Below are positions 7,299 through 16,162 of a stretch of DNA of 42,444 bases, one piece after another; the first letter of the stretch is position 1, and every line of letters begins with the position of its first letter. The stretch spans positions 1 to 42,444 of the forward strand of contig SLJM01000334.1 in the NCBI GenBank assembly GCA_007135085.1. The letters run 5' to 3'. The position numbers were made by a program, and so were the translations under genes. Below the pieces are notes generated by a model. The model saw only the letters and a list, made by a program, of their open reading frames with translations, was not told the DNA's origin and did not search any database. The DNA is from Myxococcales bacterium. Lineage in GTDB: Bacteria > Myxococcota_A > Bradymonadia > Bradymonadales > Bradymonadaceae.

Positions 7299-7328
7299 AC
7301 GGAGAAGCAGCCATGGAGGCCGCGATGA
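7287..7328 (+). CDS. 13-residue leader ORF before the diguanylate cyclase
   Basis: An ATG at 7287 is preceded, after 6 nt, by AAAGGAGGT, the strongest ribosome-binding site in the region. It encodes MDRPTEKQPWRPR and stops at TGA 7326-7328, which overlaps the ATG of the cyclase at 7325 as ATGA. This is the layout of a translationally coupled leader peptide. Whether it is translated is not known; in the alternative view the cyclase starts at ATG 7313 and the ORF is incidental. Confidence 0.45.
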   Translation: MDRPTEKQPWRPR

Positions 7329-9517
7329 GCACGAAGACTCGCAGTACTGTGCAACCACGAAAAATCAAGGGAGAGCGCCGCGGCGCCGCCGTGGCAGTGA
7401 CGGTGGCCGCCCTCTACGCTCTGGGATTCGTGGGCGTCGCCGCCATCGCGGCGCCGATCCATGGGGTGATCCTCGCCGCCCTGATAGGGGGAGCGGCCTT
7501 TTTGCGCTATCGACGGCGCACCACTCCCGGAGGTCAGGGACTGCCCACGGGAATCGGCGAGGCTACTCTGGCCCTGGTGGCCGCTATGGTGGCGGCCCGC
7601 TGGGCTGGGATTATGGGAGTGGAGGTCTATGCCCTGGTCTTTTTGGTCGTCGCCTGGGCGATGAGTACGGCATCAAAGCCAGTGGCGGCTGCCACGGTGG
7701 GCCTGGCGGTCGTCACCGAGGGGGCCAGCCATTATCTGGGAAGTGCAGCGGCGGTGGGGCTGGGACCGGAGCCGGTGGCGACATGGACGGCCATCGACTG
7801 GTCGGTTCTGGGGGTCAGATGGGCCCTGATCGCAGCGTTTGCCACGCTGGCCTGGGCGTTGGTCGGTCGCCGCGCTCAACAGCGGCGGCGCGAATATGAG
7901 CGAGAAGTCGAGCGCCAGCGAAAGCAATTGCTCGAAGAGGCCCGGGAGTTTCGACTCATTCACGCCGGCCGCTCAAACGCCGCGATCGGCCGCAGGGAGG
8001 CCGAGGAGCTCATCGTTCGCGACGCCGTCGACGCCGTCCACCACACGGTCTATGTCACCCTCGATATGGTCAAGACGGCGCTCAAGGCCGATACGGTGAT
8101 CCTCCTGTGGTTCGATCTGAGAAATGAAAAGTTGCGCATCAAAGAGCTGGTCAGCGACAGCGACGATATCGTTGAGGGAGCTATCGACCCGGCGGGCGGG
8201 GTGATCGGCGGGATTACGCGAAAACGCGATGTGGTGCGGCTGTCCGGCCTTCGCGCCGGGTTTCGGGGATTGTCCTATTATCGGCAGGCCCCGGAAGCCA
8301 CGGAGTTTATGGGAGCGCCGGTCATCGAACAGGGGCATCTTCGCGGTGTTTTATGCGTCGATCGCAGCGCCCGCCGCGGCTTCGACGCCGACGAGCAGCG
8401 GGTCGTCGAGGAGGCCGCCGATTATGTGATGCGCGCCGTGGAAAATGAGCGCATGATCGCCACCATCGAGCGCACCCGTTTTGAGGTCAGCAGGTTTTAT
8501 GAGGCCAGCCGTCAGCTCAACGGGGTGCTCACCCCGGATGAGGTCTACCGGGTCGCCCTGGAGAGCGTGAGCCAGATCGCGGACTACGATTTTGCGGCGC
8601 TGACCCTGTACGACGAGCAGGAGGACCGACACCAGGTGGTCCTGGTCGATGGCGTGGTCAGCGACGCGGTCATCGGCCAAGATTGGGAGGCCGTGGCCTT
8701 TGATCCCAACCAGGGGCTGGTCTCCATGGTGGTGCACAACCGCCACTATTTGCCCGTCGGTGGCCGGCTGCGCGACCCGGGGGCGACGGTGCTCACCGAC
8801 GCCCAGGATTTTTCGGGGCTCCAGAGCTTGATCGTCTTGCCCCTCATCGCCCAGGACAAGCCGGTGGGGACGATGATAGTTGCCCACCGCGACAGCGGCC
8901 AATTTCCCACCCAGCGCCGGGAGATGCTCGAGGTGATCGCCAACCAGGTGGCGGTGACCGTCCAGAACGCCCGGCTCTATGCTCAGATGGAGACCATGGC
9001 CAAATTCGACGCCCTGACCGGCCTGGCCAATCGACGCAACTTCCAGACCCGTCTCGACGAGGCGATGGCACGCCACAAGCGCGCCGGTCGCACCTTCGGG
9101 CTGGTCCTGACCGATATCGACCACTTCAAATCGGTCAACGACACCTATGGCCATCCCGTGGGCGACGAGGTGCTGCGTCATGTGGGGCGGGTCTTTCGCG
9201 AGGGGCTTCGAGAGGTCGACCTTCCCGCTCGCTACGGTGGCGAGGAGTTCGTGCTTATCTTGGAAGACACCGATCTCGAAGGGGCGCGCCAGGTCGCCGA
9301 TCGATTGCGTGAGGCGATCTCGGAACTCGAATTCCAGACCGATCAGGGCCTGCTGCAATGTACGATCAGTATGGGCATCGCCATGGGCCCCTGGGACAGC
9401 GACGAGCCCCATGAGCTGGTAGACCTGGCCGACCAAGCGCTGTACCATTCCAAGGAGAACGGACGAAATCGCGTCTCAATTTACCGTGAGGTCATCTCCT
9501 CAGGGGTGGCGGCCTGA
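7325..9517 (+). CDS. Membrane-bound diguanylate cyclase with two GAF domains
   Basis: The protein (730 residues from ATG 7325) begins with about six membrane helices (residues 15-180), then a short coiled linker. Two GAF-like sensor domains (about 200-360 and 380-545) follow, then a C-terminal GGDEF domain. The active site reads RYGGEEF near residue 637, and RxxD (REVD) lies exactly five residues before it, so both catalysis and c-di-GMP product inhibition look intact. It should make c-di-GMP at the inner membrane in response to ligands of the GAF domains. ATG 7325 is preferred over ATG 7313 because GGAGG lies 5 nt before it and the same GGAGGCCGCGATG context starts another gene at 33824. It is probably co-transcribed with exbBD. 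Confidence 0.88.
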   Translation: MSTKTRSTVQPRKIKGERRGAAVAVTVAALYALGFVGVAAIAAPIHGVILAALIGGAAFLRYRRRTTPGGQGLPTGIGEATLALVAAMVAARWAGIMGVEVYALVFLVVAWAMSTASKPVAAATVGLAVVTEGASHYLGSAAAVGLGPEPVATWTAIDWSVLGVRWALIAAFATLAWALVGRRAQQRRREYEREVERQRKQLLEEAREFRLIHAGRSNAAIGRREAEELIVRDAVDAVHHTVYVTLDMVKTALKADTVILLWFDLRNEKLRIKELVSDSDDIVEGAIDPAGGVIGGITRKRDVVRLSGLRAGFRGLSYYRQAPEATEFMGAPVIEQGHLRGVLCVDRSARRGFDADEQRVVEEAADYVMRAVENERMIATIERTRFEVSRFYEASRQLNGVLTPDEVYRVALESVSQIADYDFAALTLYDEQEDRHQVVLVDGVVSDAVIGQDWEAVAFDPNQGLVSMVVHNRHYLPVGGRLRDPGATVLTDAQDFSGLQSLIVLPLIAQDKPVGTMIVAHRDSGQFPTQRREMLEVIANQVAVTVQNARLYAQMETMAKFDALTGLANRRNFQTRLDEAMARHKRAGRTFGLVLTDIDHFKSVNDTYGHPVGDEVLRHVGRVFREGLREVDLPARYGGEEFVLILEDTDLEGARQVADRLREAISELEFQTDQGLLQCTISMGIAMGPWDSDEPHELVDLADQALYHSKENGRNRVSIYREVISSGVAA

Positions 9518-9545
9518 GGTCCCACCTCTTTTTGAGCGGGGCACC

Positions 9546-10919
9546 ATGAAGAAAAATTTCATCATCGACACCAACGTGCTGCTCCACGACCCGCGGGCGA
9601 TCTTTCGGTTTGCCGACAATCGGGTCATCATCCCCATCTATGTCATCGAAGAGGTCGATACCTTCAAGCGGGAGCTCTCCGAGCTTGGGCGCAACGCCCG
9701 TGAGGTGAGCCGGATCCTCGACGATTACCGGCGCAAAGGAAGTCTGCGTGAGGGCGTGGAGTTAGACGGGGGCGGTCTGCTAAAGGTCGCCTTTGCCAGC
9801 GGCGACGACGCCTCGCGATTTTTGCACTCCGAGAAAAAAGACAATCTGATCTTGAGTACCGCCCTGGAGGTCAAGCGCGACGATCCCACCGTGCCCTGTA
9901 CGCTGATCACGAAGGACGTCAACCTGCGGGTGCGGGCCGACGTGCTCGGTCTGGACGCCGAGAATTACGAAGAAGAGGATCTGGCCTCCATCAGCGAGCT
10001 CTATCCGGGGGCCGCTGAAGTGGAGGTTCCCAACGAGTGGATCGAGGCCATGCACGGAGAGGAGGGCCTGGCCGTCGATCTTGGTGATCTGGCCAGCCGT
10101 CGCGCCGGCGGCGGCCGCGGTGGCGTGGGGCACGGATTCTATACCAACGAATACCTCTGGCTGCGCCGTGAGGATGGACCACAGAACTCGCTTGGCCGTT
10201 TGACCATCGATGAAGATGATCCCCGCCGCGGGGTCGTCCGGCCCTTGAGTCGGGCCCATGAGCAGGTCTGGGGCATCAGCCCCCGAAATAAAGAGCAGGC
10301 ATTTGCCCTGGACGCATTGCTCGACGACTCCATCGATCTTGTCACCCTGATCGGAAAGGCGGGCACGGGAAAGACCTTGATGGCCATCGCCGCCGGACTG
10401 CGCAAGGTCACTGACGAACAGCGCCACCACAAATTGGTGGTCAGCCGGCCCGTCTTTCCCATGGGCCGCGATATCGGCTATCTGCCGGGGACGGTGGAGG
10501 AGAAGCTCGACCCCTGGATGCGGCCCATCTTTGACAACGTGGAGTTTTTGATGGGGATCAGCCATGCCGACCGGCGATCGGGCCGGGGAGCTGACGAGCT
10601 GCGCTCGATGGGGATCATCGAAATCGAACCCTTGACCTATATCCGCGGTCGATCCCTTCCCAATCTATTCATGATCGTCGACGAGGCTCAGAACCTGACC
10701 CCCCACGAGGTCAAGACCATCTTGACCCGTGTGGGCCAGGGCACCAAGATCGTGCTCACCGGCGATCCCTACCAGATCGACAATCCCTACGTCGACAGCG
10801 AGTCCAACGGCCTGACCTATGTGGTCAACCGCTTCAAGGAGCAGTCCGTGGCGGCGTCGGTAACGCTGTTTAAGGGCGAGCGCTCCCGGTTGGCGGAGAT
10901 GGCGGCCAACCTTCTGTAA
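9546..10919 (+). CDS. PIN-PhoH family ATPase
   Basis: The 457-residue product joins an N-terminal PIN nuclease-like domain to a PhoH ATPase domain, the PhoH2/YlaK arrangement. The PIN part shows its acidic residues in IIDTNVLLHD, IEEVDTFK and TKDVNLRVRA. The ATPase has Walker A GKAGTGKT near residue 275 and Walker B LFMIVDEAQN, followed by TGDPYQID. Family members are linked to RNA unwinding and cleavage. ATG 9546 is 28 bp after the cyclase stop, and MKKNFIIDTNV matches the usual PIN N-terminus, so the upstream TTG extension is discarded. It is the last gene before the strong terminator at 10938. Confidence 0.9.
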   Translation: MKKNFIIDTNVLLHDPRAIFRFADNRVIIPIYVIEEVDTFKRELSELGRNAREVSRILDDYRRKGSLREGVELDGGGLLKVAFASGDDASRFLHSEKKDNLILSTALEVKRDDPTVPCTLITKDVNLRVRADVLGLDAENYEEEDLASISELYPGAAEVEVPNEWIEAMHGEEGLAVDLGDLASRRAGGGRGGVGHGFYTNEYLWLRREDGPQNSLGRLTIDEDDPRRGVVRPLSRAHEQVWGISPRNKEQAFALDALLDDSIDLVTLIGKAGTGKTLMAIAAGLRKVTDEQRHHKLVVSRPVFPMGRDIGYLPGTVEEKLDPWMRPIFDNVEFLMGISHADRRSGRGADELRSMGIIEIEPLTYIRGRSLPNLFMIVDEAQNLTPHEVKTILTRVGQGTKIVLTGDPYQIDNPYVDSESNGLTYVVNRFKEQSVAASVTLFKGERSRLAEMAANLL

Positions 10920-10937
10920 TTCTCGGGTTTTAAGGAC

Positions 10938-10972
10938 AAAAAAGCCTCCCCGTCGCCGGGGAGGCTTTTTTT
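10938..10972. terminator. Strong bidirectional intrinsic terminator
   Basis: GCCTCCCCG (10944-10952) and CGGGGAGGC (10957-10965) pair perfectly around a TCGC loop. The stem is flanked by six A on the left and seven T on the right, so it works in both directions. It ends the ExbBD-PhoH operon and the convergent lipoprotein gene. Confidence 0.95.
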
Positions 10973-10987
10973 GGTTTAGACGCTTAA

Positions 10988-13900
10988 TCAGTCGTCATCA
11001 CCGTTGTCATCTTCGACCAGGCTGTAGACCACGGTAGCGGTGGTGTTTGTGTCGGGATCGATGGTGATGGCCACGGGCTCGGCGGAATACTCATCACCGT
11101 CGTCGGTCACCGTTTGGGGCACGAGGGTGTAGTCGCCGAAGAATAGCTCTTCCACTTCTCCATCCTGGGGCACCGTATCGACGACGTCATCATCTTCGTC
11201 GACGATATTGATGATGTGCGCCACACCGTCGGGAAGACCGTCAACGGTCACCGTCAATGACCCCGGCGGCGGCGGGTTGCACACCAACTGCACCAGATAG
11301 GTCTGGCTATCGTTTTCGAGATCATTGGTGGTGATTTCGAAGACGACGTTGACGTTCGTACCGCGATTGTCGGGGCAGGTTGCAGTGACGTCGATGGTGG
11401 ACCATTGGCCGCCATCGATGCTTCCCGTGGAGGGGTCGAATTCCACAAAGGATTCACCACTGATGATTTCGTATTCCAGCGGGAATTCACCGCCGTTTCC
11501 GATCTGGAACGAACCGGTTTCGGTGTCGTACCACTCCATCTCCCAGCTCAGGGTATCCTGGTCTTGGATCAGGAATTCCGGATCATCGACCCGCGGTCCC
11601 GGTTCGATGGTGATATTCGTATCAAAGGAGCCGGTGGCGCCGGACTGAACGGCGTCGGCGATGATGTAGTAGGTACTCCTCTGGGGCACTGTGAACTCGA
11701 GGACTTCCGTGCCCGGGCCGAAGACGGTGTCCGTGCCCTCGAAGCAGGCCTGTGCGGCCGAAGAAGAGCAGTCGTTGGTGATCCAGATGGCGCCGTCGTA
11801 TTCGGTGCCAAATTCCACGGTTAGCTCATCGCCTTTCCATCCCTCGAAGGCGTAGACGATATCGGGGCCGTCGCCGTACCAGCCGGTGCAGCTCGAGCCG
11901 TCGGCGTAGGGGTTGAAGTCGTCCGTATAGGCCGTGCCCGTCAGGGTGTGGCTGTGGATGAAGGTGAGAGTGCCATCGCCGTCGACCTGGGCTTCTTCGT
12001 CGATGTCGAAGGGGCGCTCGCAGCTATTGCCCTGTTTGGGCAGGCAGTAACCGTCGTGGCAGCCATAATCGCAGTCGAATTGCTTAATCTCACCGGAGGT
12101 GGTGCAGCGCTCGGCCAACTCCTGGGAGACGCAAAAATTGTCGGTGGCCGGGTCGCATTCACCGTCGAAGAAGTCGAAGTCGATGGTGAATTCACCGGAG
12201 GAAAAGTCCGTGACCGCCGCCAGACTCACCAGATAAGTACCCCCCTGGGCGGTATAATATTCAAGCACGCCCTGGGAAGAGCCATCGGCGTGGAAGGGGA
12301 CTGCGTCCAGACAGGCGTCGTCGGGATCGATAGCGGCGTTGGGGCATTCGTTTTCAGTCATGTACAGACCGGCCAGGTGACCACTTCCGACGTCGGCGGT
12401 AGCGGTGACGATAACTCCTTGCTCAGCTTCGAGATGAACTCGATAGAAGATATCGGGGCCGCTGGTTCCATCGTCAAAGCACTCTTCAGATCGCAGGTTC
12501 TGATCCTGGTCGAAGCGGCTGAAATTGTCGACGAACTGACCCGATTGAGAGATGACGTAGGGGTCGACACAACGAGTCTTGGCTTCCGACGGAGCAGTAC
12601 AGACCACGTTGTCCTCGTCACATCCCTCCAGGCAGGAGGCAATTTGTTCGTAGCCGTCGCCGTGCTGGTCACATTGCTCGATGATATTGCCCGTGCATCG
12701 AGAATCGCCGGGCAGGCAGACGCCGTCGGAGATGTGAAGGTCCAGGGTAAACGAGGCGTTGTCGTTGGCATTCGAGCTGTCGACTACCAGGTAATAGGTG
12801 CCGCCATCGTCGAGGAAGAAGTCGGTCTGACCACTGGGCAGGTGGCCGTAGACGCATTGGTCGCTGACGTTGGTGGTGGATACGGGACAGCTATCGAGGA
12901 GGTAGAAGCCGGCCGAGGTGGAGTTGGTCTGCAGATCGACCTGGACGAGCTGGTAGTCGTCGGTCTCAATCTGGAAGATATATTCCGGGCCGTTGGGGGT
13001 GGAGAACGAATCTCCGTCGGAACAGCTTGTGGGGGCCAGGTAATTCGAATGGGTGGCAAAGGAGCCGCTGAAGGTGTCGATATTATCCAGGGCGATCGCC
13101 TCCAGGCAGTGGTCGCCGCTGGGGTCGATGCACTGGTCGTCTTCGCAGCCCTCGTCACAGGCGTAGTAGCTGGCGTAATCAATGCCCGTGCAATAGGCGA
13201 CGACCGTCTCGTCTTCGCAGCCCAATACGTCGCCTTCGATGAAGCCGTCGCAGAGGGGGTCGTCGACGGACAGATCCAGGGTAAATTGGCCGATCTCCAC
13301 ATCGGCGTCCACGGCCTGTACGACGACGTAGACCGTCTGGTCACCGTCGGCGATATAGCTGGTCATCTCCGTGGAGGAGCTGGTGTTGGAGGCCCACAGG
13401 CAATCTCCGTCGTCACAGCCCGAGCTGATCCAGATCCCGGCCTCAAAGACGGAGGCCAGGTTGGCGTTGAGACGCTGCTTGTCCTGCATCTCCACTTCGA
13501 AATAGGCGGTGGGTCCGGCGAAGGTGCCTGACTGTCCGGCCCGGTCGTCACAACTGGTGGGGTTGAGCGAGCCTGTATTGTCGAAGTCAATAATATTGTA
13601 GGAAAAGGACTCCATACCATTGCCTTCGTAGACAATGGCGTCATGGCAATAGGCATGGGGGTGGCTTTCGCACTGAGCGATCGTGGCGTCGTTGAGGTCG
13701 GCGCAGCCCAGTTCGCAGGGCAGATTGGGGTTTGTTTCATAGCCCGTGCCGTAGGGATTGCACACGCCCAGTTCGCTGTCGGCACAAACGGGTTCGCCGG
13801 GCTGGCAGACCTGATCGGTGATACCCACCTGGATATAGGCGGTTTGGAGGGCGGCGCCAGTACCACTGTCGGCGACGACGTGGAAGATCTTTGTCTCGTC

Positions 13901-14860
13901 GCTTTCGTTGAAAAAGGAGACGGCGCGCACGTGTTCGTTGTGTACTGGTTCGTTTCGGAATCCGTCGGGCGCGATGCATGAGGAGGCGCCGGTCTCACAG
14001 CTTTCGAGTACGTAGATGACGGCGTAGTCGACGGCGGTAAATAATTCGACGACGCCGGTCTGACCGGGCTCGACTTCCAGCTCCAACGTCACGTCACCGC
14101 CGCGGGTGCGCAGGTTGGTTGACGAATCGACACAACCGGTGCCGGGCTCCGGATCGTAATCGTTGCTAAATTCGGACCATTGGAATTCGAGGATGTCACC
14201 ATGTTCGGCGACGATGGGGTTGGAGCAATTGGAGCCGGCCGGCTGCTCGCAGCGAAGGGTGTCGGGATCGCAGCCCATATTGCATTGATAGGATTGCTGG
14301 GAGGTGCCCAGGCTGTTGCACACATGGAGGATATCGCCTTCGCATTCGCGATGGCCCGGCTCACAGACGGCGTAGGGGACTTCGCAGGTGACGGTCAGGC
14401 TGTTGTGGTTAAAGACACATTCCTCGCCGGAGGTACATTCGGCGCAGGCGTCGGCTTCGGGGATACACTCGCCGGTGATGCACAAATAGTCTTCGAGGCA
14501 GTCCGTCTCGGCCGTGCAGGTTTCAGCGTTGACGCAGTCACCGTCGATCCCGGCGCTGGGATCGCAGACACCGCGAGCACCGGCACAGCCCTGGAGGCTG
14601 CAGATGAACTGCCGGCTTACGCAGGACTCCTGATGGCAATAATTATCACCAATACAATCGTCATCATCCTGACAGGCGCCAGCCGGGGCGTTCTGTGAGG
14701 GCTGATCGTTATTGTCGATATTTTCCGTCGGGTCGTTGTCCTGATCTTCGTCGTCAATATCGATTGCAACTGAATCTTCCCCGCATGCGGCGAGGACGAC
14801 AACGAAGCAGAGCCCCAACACTGCGAGATAATTACGCCAGCTGATGGCCATGGCTTTCAT
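10988..14860 (-). CDS. Giant modular Cys-rich lipoprotein
   Basis: The product has 1290 residues. The signal peptide ends in VVVLAAC with the lipidated Cys at 26, followed by GED and a long Asp/Asn/Gln linker. Next comes a Cys-dense region (residues 60-210) with EGF-like or dickkopf-like spacing (CQDDDDCIGDNYC). Then five copies of a module of about 170 residues follow: a PPC-like beta-sandwich with C...AI/I, F...N, an SC/EC-D turn and a YY/YVV-D strand, each closed by a C-x-PG-x(2)-C...GC...C knot. The C-terminus holds an Ig-like sandwich (SFQIGNGGEFPLEYEI) and a final beta domain with an acidic end. Surface display with adhesive or binding function is plausible, but no catalytic motif is seen. 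The gene is single and ends at a shared terminator. Confidence 0.75.
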   Translation of the reverse strand: MKAMAISWRNYLAVLGLCFVVVLAACGEDSVAIDIDDEDQDNDPTENIDNNDQPSQNAPAGACQDDDDCIGDNYCHQESCVSRQFICSLQGCAGARGVCDPSAGIDGDCVNAETCTAETDCLEDYLCITGECIPEADACAECTSGEECVFNHNSLTVTCEVPYAVCEPGHRECEGDILHVCNSLGTSQQSYQCNMGCDPDTLRCEQPAGSNCSNPIVAEHGDILEFQWSEFSNDYDPEPGTGCVDSSTNLRTRGGDVTLELEVEPGQTGVVELFTAVDYAVIYVLESCETGASSCIAPDGFRNEPVHNEHVRAVSFFNESDETKIFHVVADSGTGAALQTAYIQVGITDQVCQPGEPVCADSELGVCNPYGTGYETNPNLPCELGCADLNDATIAQCESHPHAYCHDAIVYEGNGMESFSYNIIDFDNTGSLNPTSCDDRAGQSGTFAGPTAYFEVEMQDKQRLNANLASVFEAGIWISSGCDDGDCLWASNTSSSTEMTSYIADGDQTVYVVVQAVDADVEIGQFTLDLSVDDPLCDGFIEGDVLGCEDETVVAYCTGIDYASYYACDEGCEDDQCIDPSGDHCLEAIALDNIDTFSGSFATHSNYLAPTSCSDGDSFSTPNGPEYIFQIETDDYQLVQVDLQTNSTSAGFYLLDSCPVSTTNVSDQCVYGHLPSGQTDFFLDDGGTYYLVVDSSNANDNASFTLDLHISDGVCLPGDSRCTGNIIEQCDQHGDGYEQIASCLEGCDEDNVVCTAPSEAKTRCVDPYVISQSGQFVDNFSRFDQDQNLRSEECFDDGTSGPDIFYRVHLEAEQGVIVTATADVGSGHLAGLYMTENECPNAAIDPDDACLDAVPFHADGSSQGVLEYYTAQGGTYLVSLAAVTDFSSGEFTIDFDFFDGECDPATDNFCVSQELAERCTTSGEIKQFDCDYGCHDGYCLPKQGNSCERPFDIDEEAQVDGDGTLTFIHSHTLTGTAYTDDFNPYADGSSCTGWYGDGPDIVYAFEGWKGDELTVEFGTEYDGAIWITNDCSSSAAQACFEGTDTVFGPGTEVLEFTVPQRSTYYIIADAVQSGATGSFDTNITIEPGPRVDDPEFLIQDQDTLSWEMEWYDTETGSFQIGNGGEFPLEYEIISGESFVEFDPSTGSIDGGQWSTIDVTATCPDNRGTNVNVVFEITTNDLENDSQTYLVQLVCNPPPPGSLTVTVDGLPDGVAHIINIVDEDDDVVDTVPQDGEVEELFFGDYTLVPQTVTDDGDEYSAEPVAITIDPDTNTTATVVYSLVEDDNGDDD

Positions 14861-14993
14861 CCTGATGTGACAGCTTGTCGTATTGAGAAAACAGCCACCA
14901 CCCCTGAGGCCGTCGAGAATTCCAAGAAGAGGAACGGAAGAGCCTGCGGCGATTATCCGAATCGCCGCTATGGGCTCGACCGAGGGGCATAGA

Positions 14994-15020
14994 GTGCTAG
15001 AAATGAGGGGGCAGTGTCAA
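14994..15020 (-). promoter_or_regulatory. Candidate promoter of the giant lipoprotein gene
   Basis: On the minus strand TTGACA (15015-15020) is followed after 15 bp by TAGCAC (14994-14999). The -35 is perfect but the spacing is short and the -10 weak. It lies about 135 bp before the start codon in the only gap between the lipoprotein and leucine dehydrogenase genes. No terminator for the latter was seen there. Confidence 0.3.
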
Positions 15021-15106
15021 GGTTTGAAGCATCTCCCCTATTATTCCCGACTTTTACACCATTTTTCTAAAGAGTATGGCCAGGAAGTTTTTTTGAATGA
15101 TTTTCA

Positions 15107-16162
15107 TCATCGCAGAGCATGGCCGTAGATCTTTTCTTCAACGATGCGATCGGCCACCAGATTGGTGGGCAGCCCATCGGCGTCGGCTCGCTCCAGGATC
15201 TCGAGAATCGTATCGAAGATAGCCTCCGTCTTGCGCCGGACGGTCTGGGCGTCATAGCCACGGTGTTCCTGAGCGACGTTGATCAGCCCGCCGGCGTTGA
15301 GCGCATAGTCCGGAACGTAGACGATCTGACGTTCACGAAGGGCGACGCCGTGGCGATCCTCGGAGAGTTGATTATTGGCCGGCCCGGCGACGATATCGCA
15401 TTGGAGTTCGGGCAGGGTCTCATCGTTGATCGCACCGCCCAGGGCCGCAGGGGCATAGATATCGCACTCGATGCGGTGAATCGTATCGGGGGGGGCGATC
15501 AGGGCGCCGAATTCATCGACGCAGCGCTGGACGGCCTCTTCGTTGATGTCGGCCACCACCAGGGTGCATCCCAGCTCGTGGAGCTCGCGAGCCAGTCCAT
15601 AGCCCACGGATCCCACGCCCTGGATGGCGACTTTGAGGCCCTCGAGATCGTCGCGATCCCATTTGAATTTTGCGGCAGCTTCGATGCCGCGGCGCACGCC
15701 GAAGGCGGTCAGCGGGGAGGGATCGCCGGTGCCCCCTTCTTCGGGGGTGGAGCCCAGGACGTAGTCGGTCTTTTGATGGATGGAGTCCATGTCGGCCACG
15801 GTGGTGCCGCTGTCCTTGGCGGTGATATACTGGCCTCCCAGAGAGTCGATAAAAGCGCCGAAGGCCTCGAAGAATTTATCCCGCTTCGATTCGTCGAAGT
15901 CGGCCGGGCGAATGATGACCGACTTACCGCCCCCGTGGGGGAGCTTGCTGATCGCCGCTTTATAGGTCATCCCACGGGCCAGGCGCATGGCGTCGTAGAT
16001 GGCGGCGTTGGTGTCGGGGTACTCCACGAAGCGGCATCCACCGATGGCCGGCCCCAAGGTCAGATCGTGAACGGCGGCGATCGCGAATAAACCGGTCTCC
16101 ACGTCAGTATGAAGGTGAATATCACCAAAATGCATCTTCTTTGCCACATCCAAGAGATCCAC
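15107..16162 (-). CDS. bcd: Leucine dehydrogenase (Glu/Leu/Phe/Val dehydrogenase family)
   Basis: The enzyme would deaminate leucine and other branched-chain amino acids to 2-oxo acids with NAD+. The N-terminal catalytic domain shows LGPAIGGCRF, MTYKAAISKLPHGGGKSVI (the second Lys region being catalytic) and the following AKDSGTT. The Rossmann domain shows GVGSVGYGLA with the acidic VVADIN end typical of NAD+ preference, and the family motif LNAGGLINV near the C-terminus. A GTG at 16162 is taken as start because TAAGGAGG sits 5 nt before it. A TTG ten codons further upstream has no such site. The length, 351 residues, is usual for the family. A candidate promoter lies about 100 bp upstream. 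Confidence 0.9.
   Translation of the reverse strand: MDLLDVAKKMHFGDIHLHTDVETGLFAIAAVHDLTLGPAIGGCRFVEYPDTNAAIYDAMRLARGMTYKAAISKLPHGGGKSVIIRPADFDESKRDKFFEAFGAFIDSLGGQYITAKDSGTTVADMDSIHQKTDYVLGSTPEEGGTGDPSPLTAFGVRRGIEAAAKFKWDRDDLEGLKVAIQGVGSVGYGLARELHELGCTLVVADINEEAVQRCVDEFGALIAPPDTIHRIECDIYAPAALGGAINDETLPELQCDIVAGPANNQLSEDRHGVALRERQIVYVPDYALNAGGLINVAQEHRGYDAQTVRRKTEAIFDTILEILERADADGLPTNLVADRIVEEKIYGHALR

Noticed and set aside
11948-13531. Long rightward open frame opposite the giant lipoprotein gene
   Set aside because: It mirrors the GC-rich codon pattern of the minus-strand gene; its Val/Gly/Ala/Asp-rich product has no domain signature and no ribosome-binding site.
15060-15106. Short ATGAT-GAAA-ATCAT hairpin after the leucine dehydrogenase stop (minus strand)
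   Set aside because: The transcript would carry an A-run rather than a U-run after the stem, so it does not qualify as an intrinsic terminator.
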